Assembly: GCA_022225965.2 (NCBI GenBank) | Contig: JAKJXP020000039.1 | Location: 248,001-312,000 of the forward strand | Source of the DNA: Diatrype stigma | Taxonomy: Eukaryota > Ascomycota > Sordariomycetes > Xylariales > Diatrypaceae | Length of the DNA: 64,000 nt | Reading direction: 5' to 3' | Shown: positions 55,309-64,000 of the stretch, piece by piece | Position numbering within the stretch: the first letter of the stretch is position 1 | Layout: every line of letters begins with the position of its first letter | Position numbers and translations under genes: made by a program | Notes under the pieces: model-generated | Databases searched by the model: none | What the model was told of the DNA's origin: nothing | What the model saw: the letters and a program-made list of their open reading frames with translations, nothing else

Positions 55309-57393
55309 GTTGATTGCCTTTTTCGGTGGTGAGAGGTTGGTAAGGCTGTCGAAGTCGGGAGTAGAGTGGGTAACAATGTTCTTCGCTTTTTTAACTTGGC
55401 CCCGAGAGCTCAGTTCCGTCTCAGGATGTAGGTTTGGAATGTCAATCAGTCAAGCTTAGCTAGTGCCCAGGAAGAAGTTGTTGATGCGCAGGTACCAGAA
55501 ATGAGATGAGGCGAAAGCGAAGCACCAAAATAAAGGCTGAAAGCGATGTGTCGGAATGGAATTTATAGCTATCAGGTATGAACAGGTCAGGCTTGCATTG
55601 GACCCATCACGACAGGCTCCGGCTCCCTACGCCGCACCCGCCGCACCGCAGGCGGAACACAATCGCAGTTTAGCCCGATGTATGTAAGAATATAGCAGCG
55701 TTGTAGATCGAGACGACAGGGACGGGGGAATTCGCTGGTTCGTTCTGCCTATCTGCCTGGATAGATGGATGTAATGAGTATAATAAAAAAAAATCCAAAT
55801 TTAGGTCGGACGTTTGGGTCTTGCCGGCTCTTATTCACAACTACATAAGTACTTAACTTACACCGTAAACTAGTGATATAAAGTATAGGTAGGAGGTGGG
55901 CAGGTTAGGCTCCGCACGCAACTACACACGTAGGACTCACACGTATCTCTCGGTGGAATCCTGGTAGTTGTTATACATGCATCGAATCGAGAGGCTGCCT
56001 CGAGGCTGCTGCTGCTGCTGCTGCTTGGCAAAGAGAGCCAGCAAAACCTCGCGGCGGCGTAACCAGTTCTGCAGTAACACCGAAAGAGGGCGCCCGACAA
56101 TTGAGACAAGGGGCGGCCGCCCGTTGCCCCGCAGCGGGTCCTAGCGAGGTTGATTCTGGGTACTTATCGTCCTGTGTTTCCATCCGTGCCGCCCAGACGT
56201 GGCTGTGTTTTACATAGTAAAGTAGACATGCCGCATGCGCCGCATACCGGTATGTACCTAACAGCCCTAGGTACATATCTATGCCTTTCTATGTGTGCGA
56301 AATATATCCTACATACATACATACCTACATACTTAATGAATATCTTGAGTGTTTACAGCGCCGGCAGTTGCCCCACAGCTCCGGGTTCCGGGCGACGTAC
56401 CCGGCAGAACAAGACCCATAATAATTACCGACCGAGCGCCAAGGGCTGAGTCAGCAGCGGCTTGCTCCGGCCCAACTTCAACCTCTTTTGGATCCAATTT
56501 TCAAACGTCGGGGTCTGCCACTGCGCTCCTCTAGAAGCCTCGGAGGCCGAGTGCCTTAGATTAGGATTTCAACCTGCTGTGAGTAAGGGCTCGTTCTGAT
56601 AGGTTCTTCTTGAAGACGTGGAAATGACTATGGTCTTCGCATGATTTCCTATGTCCTCTCCCAACCCCTGAATCCACGAACGATCAACAGCTACTCGGTA
56701 TCCCTCTTAGCTCCTGTGAGACTCTGGAATACTATTCAATATATTCACCCAGTTTGTTGCGATGAGGCAGATGCAGAATCATCTGTATCAGATCAATACC
56801 ATCCACTCATCACCATACAGATGGCAGGCAGGCATGAGCTCTCAGTCATTGATAGCAGTTTCCTATCCTAAGATCTTAGAGTATTTTATTTCAGGGTGTC
56901 ATTCAGGCTGCTACTCTAGTCTAGGTAGCAAATTGCCTTGGTAACAACCTATGCATACCAATAGGTCAAGCTTTTCTTTGTTCTTTCTACGCACCATATA
57001 TCTGTGTAGGCAATGTACATCTTGGGGGCATGTAAAAGGCTTGGAGACTACCAGTTGGTAGGAGACGCTAGAAAGGGACATCGGAACAGCGTAGAAGAAA
57101 GTACAAGGAATGCGAAAGTCGATGGGACTTGGAAGGAGGGCAGCACCACACGTAACTGCGAGAAGCCGGATGGCTATGAACCATATTCAATACGTTGAGA
57201 GTAAACGGATCAAAATACAGTCCTGGAGGCAAAAGTACCACTGATTCTTGTGTGCCGGTGTTTGTTGGTAAGCTGAAGCTGTGATGTGCGGAGAATAACG
57301 TCGACCGACCTCCTTTCACGTCCAGATCAGATACTTAGGGAAGTACAATCGTTCAAGCTGTAGTCCCTGTCCATCAAGGTGCACGAGGTATAT

Positions 57394-57419
57394 GACGCGT
57401 CAGGCGCGCCTGACGCGTT
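57394..57419. repeat. Perfect inverted repeat of about 24 bp
   Basis: ACGCGTCAGGCG and CGCCTGACGCGT are exact reverse complements, adjacent with no spacer except their shared centre GCGC, in otherwise ordinary intergenic DNA. It could form a cruciform, be a dimeric protein-binding site (contains two MluI-box ACGCGT motifs, as bound by MBF/SBF-type cell-cycle factors) or be a chance palindrome. Confidence 0.75.
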
Positions 57420-57904
57420 AGATCGCGAGGCCAATGAAGCCTGAACTGGCTACCGCCAACATACCTGAGGAGATATTTCTGGCTACATGTTCTGGCAACC
57501 TGTGAACCCTAAGTGAAGAAGCCCTAATTGAAAAACGCAAGCCAGGTTTCCAAGCATGCCCAGTGAACTACAACCTTGGACAGCAAGGTAGGTAGGTACC
57601 ATCAGATACATACGATACAGTGGTGTTGCAGCAACAAGTATACCTAGCCATTGGCACAAGTAGCTTACGCTGCCTTACGCTGCCATACGCTGTAGCAACA
57701 AGGCGATTTGTGGTTGAAAGCTACCCGGGGGCAAAGGCACAGAAACATCGGTAGCCTGGATTCCTGGCATGAAGTACCTCCAAGGTGTAGCACGCGTTCT
57801 AGGGCAATTGCGATTCAGGCTCACGGGTACCTGGGTAACCATCGCGCACCACGTCGACGCGACTTTACGCACTCCCACCACAAAAAGCTACTTGGTTACT
57901 TGTT

Positions 57905-58600
57905 GCCCAGGCAGATCACCTACCAAGTGAATAACGGCGTGCTGCCCACACAAGTTGCCTACCGACGAAATTACTGCCTTTCACCCAGGCAAATCACCCA
58001 CCGACGGAACTACACACATACCTACCTCTTCCTGTTCTGTTTATCCCACCCACACTCTTGTCAAATTCTTCACACTCCATACCCGACTGTACAGCCAGCT
58101 CTCCCAACTTCAAGCTGTCCTGCAATCCTTTTCACAGACAACTCCCCTTCCACCTCCCATACTTCTCGCTTCGAGTCTAGGATCATCATCTACTGCCTGA
58201 AGTCTGCATCGTGTCACTTCTTAGGATTCCGGGCTCGGGATTTCTTAACCTCCAATTCCCCCGATAAAGACGCGTCGACCCTGCCGTCGGCTCTCTGTCA
58301 AGCTGTCTCAAGCTGTCCAGCAATCCTTTCCACAGACAACCTTCCTTCCACCTTCCACAGTTCTCCCACTTGGAGCCTAGGATCAATCACTACTACTGCC
58401 TGAAGTCTGCATTACATCCTTTCTCACGATTCCGGAATCGGTGACATATCATACCAGCAACGTTGACACCTCGATCCCCCATCGACGGTGTTCTCCATCT
58501 TGTATCTGCCACTGCCTAAAGTTTGCAGTACATCACTTCTCCCACTTCCGGATCTGTTGACTCTCCAATCAATTCCAACGTCGACCCCCATTAACGGTGC
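57905..58600 (+). repeat. Imperfect tandem repeats before the acidic-protein gene
   Basis: CCCAGGCAGATCACC at 57906 recurs as CCCAGGCAAATCACC at 57984 (period 78). CAAGCTGTCCTGCAATCC at 58111 recurs as CAAGCTGTCCAGCAATCC at 58309 (period about 198), together with ACTGCCTGAAGTCTGCAT at 58193 and 58394 and a more diverged third copy near 58506. The repeats are diverged, so old. Confidence 0.8.
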
Positions 58601-58706
58601 TCTTCATCCTGCACTCGTAGTCCCGTACTTCTGCAACTGCCACATATAAGGACGCCTAAGGCACCCAATTCACCCCCCACTTCTTCGGCTGCGTTCTCAT
58701 TCTACC

Positions 58707-60305
58707 ATGGACTCTACAGATCTTCAGCCTTGCCCTCTGGTCATAGACCAATCGTCCGGAGACGTTCCTTCTTCCTCTTCTCGGAACGCACCAATCGGAA
58801 CAACCATGTCTGTAACTTCCTCGTTGTCGGCGTCAAGCGACAAAGGTCCAACCCGGTTTTTGCGCGGGCCGTTTCCCCCACTGGAGTGGCCAACTAATCA
58901 TCCAAAGCCGCGCAGACATGACTGGGACTCGAAGGGACTCTCGGCCTGCGAACTAGAGTATGCCATTGAGAAGGCTGAAAACATATTCAAGGGTAGGCCA
59001 GCAACGCACGGCAACAGGCTTGTGCAGTTGGCCGACAATCGTTTTCGCGCTGAGGCCTTGAGAAAGTGGGCTAGCTCCGGAGCCAGAATGACGGACCAAG
59101 AGCGTCGCTCCTACTTTCAGGCGAGGTGTCAGGCGAGGTGGTCAGCGAAGGCCCAGAATGGCGCCCCTGGCGCAATGCTCTCGTTAGAAGACCTCCGTGC
59201 CGGTAGACCGGTGCAAACATGTGAGGCATACACCTCAACCCTAGCCAGACAGACAGCGGAGCCAGCGTATGAAATTAGACCGGCAATCCCTTACCGTCGT
59301 CTCACAGGCTTGGATTGGACCACTGATATTCGATCTGCCAACCAAGAGTCTGGTTCCTCTGATGAGGGAACCGACGATTCTGACGAGTATTCCGATTCTA
59401 GCGACGATGATGATTCGGACCAGGAGGAAGATTTTGCCGATTTTGGCAAAGACGATTTTCTTACCGAGGCTAACAGAGCCGCGAGGTCTACGTCTCGGTA
59501 CTTCACGGTGTATCAGCCTTACAAGGATCGTATCAGAAACTCTAGTGGGCAGGTGCCTCAACGGGCACTATTCAGCCCCAATGATAACATCACACACTCG
59601 CAGACGAAGACGTGGATGAGTCTTGCGGAGAAGGAGAGGCTGCAATTCAGAAAACTGCAGCACGACACCCGCCATGCAGGCACGGATACTTCTCCATATA
59701 TACCAAAGACGTTTGGCGAGTATTTGCACCACAAAGAGAAGCATGTCTCCCTGCAGGGAAAGCAGACGCAGCAAAATGTGCAAAAGAAGGAGGAAGAAGT
59801 GCTGGCCGCCCGCCAGCACCTCAGAGAGGGTGGCGCAATGGAGCATGCGTTGCCCGCTAAACCGAAGATCGCCCAGAAGTTAGCTGATCTGGAGCGGGAA
59901 GGAAAGGGGACGGTAGTGATGGGCCGCCCTTCCATATGGACAACCGAGTGCCTTCGACAGGCACAGATCGCCTGGCCAGAGCGGGCCGAGCTCAGGGCGA
60001 GCGTGAGCGAGAGAGGGGAGAGAGGCTAGGGGCCTTACCTCCCCCACCCACGCTCGCTCTACTTGAGCGAACAGTGGCATTATATGCTGCGGCGCCCGTA
60101 CGACCTGCCTCTCTCCGGCAAGGGAATTCCCTGGGATAAGCGAAAGATCGCTCCCTTTGCCAAGTCGCCGCTGTACGACATGGTGTTCGAGCACGAGGCC
60201 GATCCCTTGCTCGAGGTGCCTACCGAGGTGGACCTGAGCGAGGTCAACGACATCACGGCCAAGCTCATTGCCGAGACCGAGCCCGCCAACGACAGCATCG
60301 AGTAA
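58707..60305 (+). CDS. Uncharacterised acidic protein, two exons
   Basis: Exons 58707-60002 and 60075-60305 give 508 residues. I do not recognise the family. The unspliced frame stops at a TAG (60027-60029), but a GTGAGC donor (60003) and GAACAG acceptor (60074) remove it in a 72-nt intron and join RAELRAS to WHYMLRRPYDLPLSGKG in frame; exon 2 has strong C/G third-position bias. Regions: Ser-rich N terminus; a charged, helix-like part at about 80-160; an acidic run DSSDDDDSDQEEDFADFG near 230-250; a Gln/Lys/Glu-rich coiled-coil-like part around 340-400; and a C-terminal segment rich in basic then acidic residues (about 435-508). No signal peptide or membrane segment, so probably nuclear or cytosolic. 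A TATAAG motif lies at 58645. Confidence 0.7.
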
Positions 60306-61830
60306 GACGCTCTCGACTTCCATACTCATGCGTACGTGTAGACTCGCATCTACACCGACATCGCCTCCGACACAGCCGTCGCTCCAGAGTTTCTTCGTCA
60401 TGCCTGCCAATGCCGCTCTCAACATCCATTCACGCACGACTTGAGACTGGAGCATGCATAGTTTTCCCCATTTTGTTTTGCTACACCACATGATATTTTC
60501 GGTTTCGAGTTTTTGATGCTCTCTTTCATCTTCACCGTCATTTCGACATGACACTTTCTGTTCGGAGTTTTGATGCTTTCTTCCTTTCGTAATTCACCTT
60601 CACTTCGAGACCATACATTCGGCTGCTTCGTCAACGTGAAGCCAGCCAGCCAGTCTAATCGCCCAACCTGTTCAGCAAATCAACAACCTTTTGGCCGCCT
60701 TCACCGAGCACGCCTTTCGGAGGAGGAACTGATTGGAGATCTTGGCAACCTTTGGCAACCCTTTCTTGCCTTGGATTTCACCAAGGGCATTTTTTTGTAC
60801 TTTACGGATACTGTTTACGGAATACCGGAGTTTAGTCTGATTCACTGTTTGCTGTCGCCGGGGCACCCAGCTAATAAGAATTCGAGGGGAAACGAATTGA
60901 AGGCCATGCAGGGTTCACTCGCAGAGTTGCTGCTGATTGCTAAGGAAAAAGAGAGAAAAAAGGCATCGAGGTGCAGACTTCTCAACATCACCTAACCAAC
61001 TACGTCTACTTGAGACTGGCACCGAAGGATCATAAGGTTTATTCTCCATTGGGGGATGGAGTGGATCTCGACACCTTCGGGCTACCTAGATAGAGTACCT
61101 AGGCTACTCAGTAGTTATGAGAAACACCTGAAGCTTAAACCTGACTTGACATGCTGTGGTAATCGTGATGCATCGCGAGCGTAGTAGGTACCATGTAGTG
61201 GGAAGACTTATATCAGTAGAGGTAATGGATGATGGATGATGGATGAGGTTGACTGATTGACATGTCCTCATTGGACGTTCTTATTAGTGTACATGCCCCA
61301 CCACACATGATAAGAGATAAGAACCCTTAGGTAAGCACCCTGGCCCATCAAGCCCTAGGTACGTACCTTCCTCTCGGAAAAACAGGCAATCGGGCTAAGT
61401 CCACCCACATCCATCGCCCGGCCACACCCACTTAATTTCACAAAATTGTTTGACCTTCTACGAACTTTTGCAGTCCACGGGTGTGAACATTTTCGGCTTC
61501 AGCATTCCCTCCCCATTCCGACCAACTACGCCCAACGCCCAACGCCCACCGCCCACCGACTCCTCAGCGTGAACATCAGGTATGTGATGCAGAACATGGT
61601 GAACTGCTCTATGCTGTCCGTCTAGGCTTCGTCCATCGTATATCCCGTCTACCTCTTCCATTGCGAATTGGGAAAGCGAAGTGCGAAATCGATCTTCAGG
61701 CTAGGCTTTTACCTCTCCCTCCCCTCCCCTCCCCTCCCCTCCAGATTTTCTTCTTGTCAATCCTCCACTCCTCGATAACAAGATTGAACCAAGCTGACAA
61801 CAAACCCCCTCTCAACCAGAATCAGCAGTC
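60306..61830. other. Spacer before the eS8 gene
   Basis: About 1.5 kb. The frame 60573-60995 (about 140 codons) has no known domain or codon bias and probably is 3' flank of the previous gene. TGGATGATGGATGATGGATGA occurs at 61225-61245. A (CTCCC)n pyrimidine tract sits just before the eS8 start. Confidence 0.55.
61711..61743 (+). promoter_or_regulatory. Pyrimidine tract (CTCCC)n upstream of the ribosomal protein gene
   Basis: Repeated CTCCC/CCCCT units about 90-120 bp before the eS8 ATG. C/T-rich tracts are common at starts of strongly expressed fungal ribosomal protein genes; a direct role is inferred. Confidence 0.5.
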
Positions 61831-62565
61831 ATGGGTATCTCTCGCGACTCCCGCCACAAGCGCTCCGCCTCCGGTGCCAAGCGCGCCTACTACCGTACGT
61901 CCTGAATATAATCAATCCTTATTTTTTCGCCGTGTTCGAGTAGTCCCTTCGGGGATGAAAGTCACCATCGAAAGCCCGTATGCATCTTTCAGCATGAATG
62001 ATCATACGTTCTGACCTCCTCACCAGGGAAGAAGCGCGCTTTCGAGGCCGGCCGACAGGAGGCCAACACGAGAATCGGACCTAAGCGAATCCACACCGTC
62101 CGCACCCGGGGCGGCAACCACAAGTACCGCGCGCTGCGTCTCGATTCCGGCAACTTCGCGTGGGCGTCCGAGGGTATCACCCGCAAGACCCGTGTCATCG
62201 TGGTCGCCTACCACCCCTCGAACAACGAGCTGGTCCGGACCAACACCCTGACCAAGTCCGCCGTCGTCCAGATCGATGCCGCCCCCTTCCGCCAGTGGTA
62301 CGAGGCCCACTACGGCCAGCCCATCGGCCGCAGACGCCAGGCGAAGAAGGAGGAGGAGGTTGTGAAGAAGAGCAACTCCGTCCAGAAGAAGCAGAAGACC
62401 CGGTTCGACGCCAGCGGCAAGGTCGAGAACGCCCTCGAGAAGCAGTTCGAGGCCGGTCGCCTGTACGCCGTCATTGCCAGCCGGCCCGGCCAGAGCGGCC
62501 GCTCCGACGGCTACATCCTGGAGGGCGAGGAGCTCGCCTTCTACCAGCGCAAGCTGCACAAGTAG
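61831..62565 (+). CDS. RPS8: 40S ribosomal protein eS8 (Rps8)
   Basis: Two exons, 61831-61894 and 62027-62565, give 200 residues; the 132-nt intron starts GTACGT and ends TCACCAG, joining [14 protein letters not shown]. eS8 is a structural protein of the small cytosolic ribosomal subunit. The N terminus [19 protein letters not shown], the [19 protein letters not shown] block and the end [11 protein letters not shown] are characteristic. Many Lys and Arg residues, no signal peptide. Codon third positions are almost all C or G, as expected for a highly expressed gene. An intron this early in the reading frame is typical of fungal ribosomal protein genes. An AATAAA signal lies about 180 bp after the stop (62745-62750). 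Confidence 0.97.
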
Positions 62566-62744
62566 ACGGGGCGTGCTCTTGGGGGGTGGCGGAGAAGGTG
62601 GTTGACAAAAGCGTCGTTGCATTGTTGACAAAGATAAATACTATTTTGCACTGGAATCGGTGTTCACGGAAATTCTTACTCGTATTCGGCATGGGAAACG
62701 GATCACGAACTCTTCATTCCATGAAAATGAAGGTTCGGATGATG

Positions 62745-62750
62745 AATAAA
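62745..62750 (+). terminator. Possible poly(A) signal of the eS8 gene
   Basis: AATAAA about 180 bp downstream of the eS8 stop codon. Fungal signals are loose, so this is a likely but unproven 3' processing site. Confidence 0.4.
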
Positions 62751-63689
62751 ACATGAACTAAAGAGCTTTTTCCGGGGTGCGTCGAAACGACTCTTCTTTC
62801 TTCTCTTGTCGCTCCACCGACAGGACGACGTGACATAGTAGTAAAATCCTCCCAAGGCCAAAAAGAAGCCTCCGTCTAAAGTCTACTCTGCCCGTGCGGT
62901 CCCCTGTGATTCTGTATTGATATGATACCTATGTAGTCCTGGATGATGTTACGATATACGCAAGCCTTAAAAAGGTTACGTACCTACTACCCAAGCCACC
63001 CGGCCTGTAATTAGGTAATATGCGGAAGAGATATGCATTGTACATCTAAAGGAGCAGAAAGCTATGAAGACATCGTCATATAATTCTCATGACTTGATAC
63101 ATGGTGCTACATGCTAGCCAGCTCAGCCCACTCTAGCAAGTATATAGACATATGCTCAAGTATCTCCAGACGATGATCCTCCGTTTCGTTTCCCCAGTTC
63201 GAATTGGTTATTAGCCAGAACTTCCAAGCTAGGTCACTTACTAGATATATCGCTTCATCCTACTGCTCTACCTGTCAACCACGACTAGAGTCAAAGTGAT
63301 AGATAGTGTCATGGGAGGTCCAGACCACTACCACTGAGCCACCCTGTCCCCTACCAAAAGGGATACAGAATTCCAAGTCACACTGGGAATTCCTATAGTG
63401 GTTTCTATGCGCAACTGCAGATGCCATGTACGCACCATGACAGATAGCAAGCAATATGTACTTAGGTATGTATATAGGTATGTCTGTCTGTCTGCGTATT
63501 GACGATGATTTATTCGTGTGACTCCTTTCTCTTTCTGTCGCATCCGCAATATAGAAGTAAAGTGGCTTATTGGCATCGGATTATCAATTATCTCTACAGA
63601 AAGAAAAAGAAGCAGAAGGAGCGGTAAGCGCTACTCTTCTCTTATACCTAATTTGTATGGAAGAAATAAAGGTAATGGACCCAAGCCCG

Positions 63690-64000
63690 TACGCTTCTTT
63701 AGGTAGCTAAATACGCCACCAAGGGACTAAGCTAGCCTAAATATAACACATCTCCTAGGTTAATTAAAGTAATTAATTTTAATTGGCCTAATAAACGAAA
63801 GCATTGCAATTGCTTATTCGGGCCTTGGATATATTCTTTAAACCGTTAGCTAGGTTTAATAATAAAGAAAAAAATCTATTTATATGTATAAATTAAACCC
63901 TTAACTTTTAGGTTTTGGGTTAATCGATAAAAAATGCCGGATAATAAGTAGGATGCGCTTATACGGTTATATTAAATGGCCTTATTTCCTTTCCGGCTGT
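63690..64000. mobile_element. Edge of an AT-rich, RIP-like degenerate repeat (partial)
   Basis: From about 63690 the sequence is dominated by A and T with many TpA and TTAATT words and few CpG, including GGTTAATTAAAGTAATTAAT near 63759. No reading frame survives. In filamentous ascomycetes such isochore-like blocks are usually transposon copies mutated by repeat-induced point mutation. The element type is not recognisable, and the right end is outside the window. Confidence 0.5.

Larger units (their letters stand above)
55309..58706. other. 3.4 kb gene-poor stretch with repeat-rich right end
   Basis: Upstream of both flanking genes. It contains a (GCT)n tract at 56004-56022, ACATACATACATACCTACATAC at 56311-56332, a perfect-looking inverted repeat GACGCGTCAGGCGCGCCTGACGCGT (57394-57418), CTTACGCTGC repeats at 57664-57693, and imperfect long tandem repeats from about 57905 to 58600. 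The frame 57708-58403 runs through these repeats and is not taken as a gene. Confidence 0.6.
62566..64000. other. Right-end flank, becoming AT-rich toward the edge
   Basis: About 1.4 kb. The first 200 bp are the eS8 3' region, then ordinary spacer with TATGTCTGTCTGTCTGCG at 63479-63496. No gene seen. From about 63690 onward base composition changes abruptly to AT-rich DNA (reported separately). Confidence 0.6.

Noticed and set aside
57708..58403. 231-codon frame upstream of the acidic-protein gene
   Set aside because: It runs through tandem repeats, gives a low-complexity His/Arg/Ser product and has no homology I recognise.
60027..60029. Stop-codon readthrough at TAG
   Set aside because: A canonical 72-nt intron (60003-60074) removes the stop, so readthrough is not needed; the TAG-GGG context is not a known readthrough signal.
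60573..60995. 141-codon frame after the acidic-protein gene
   Set aside because: No domain or codon bias; better explained as 3' flank.

Overview
The window is nuclear DNA from a filamentous ascomycete (Pezizomycotina, probably Sordariomycetes). The evidence is short introns (mostly 50-160 nt, GTRNGY donors, CTAAC/CTGAC-like branch sites), a HET-domain gene, fungal-type orthologues (Yme2, Emi1, Rav1, Sfi1, Ede1), intergenic spacers of about 0.3-3.4 kb and many CCTAGGTA-type palindromes between genes. I rebuilt 21 protein genes from reading frames plus splice signals. The species is not determinable from the sequence alone.

Left part (1-26.8 kb), nearly all on the minus strand: the N-terminal part of mitochondrial YME2 (cut by the window edge), EMI1 (plus strand, twin CX9C), a cytosolic HSP70 with heat-shock and stress elements upstream, a six-exon dienelactone-hydrolase-like enzyme, a HET-domain protein, an OPT-family oligopeptide transporter, the seven-exon RAV1 (V-ATPase assembly) and SFI1 (spindle pole body). 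These are mainly housekeeping genes, with the HET gene as the one typical accessory gene.

Middle part (28-37 kb) looks more accessory: a small basic protein, two divergent genes for secreted cysteine-containing proteins, a short-chain dehydrogenase whose second splice junction does not stay in frame with its best donor, and a secreted GH25-like muramidase carrying two copies of a cysteine-rich module. Spacers are long here.

Right part (38-64 kb) is mostly plus strand: a WW-domain protein with long Gly/Ser/Pro tails, a signal-peptide membrane protein, alpha-tubulin (seven exons), a 3.4 kb stretch without convincing genes, a small secreted protein, EDE1 (three EH domains, coiled coil, UBA), a two-TM protein with a five-cysteine cluster, an uncharacterised acidic 508-residue protein and ribosomal protein eS8. 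The last ~300 bp are strongly AT-rich and look like the edge of a mutated (RIP-like) repeat.

No operon-like cluster, CRISPR array, rRNA, recognisable tRNA or intact transposon was seen. The genes mostly act independently; the links I can support are thematic (Hsp70 and stress, tubulin and Sfi1 in the mitotic apparatus, Ede1 in endocytosis, Rav1 in vacuolar acidification). I found no strong case for a wholly new system. The best leads are the divergent secreted pair, the module-bearing muramidase, the Cys-cluster membrane protein, the acidic orphan and the SDR splice anomaly.
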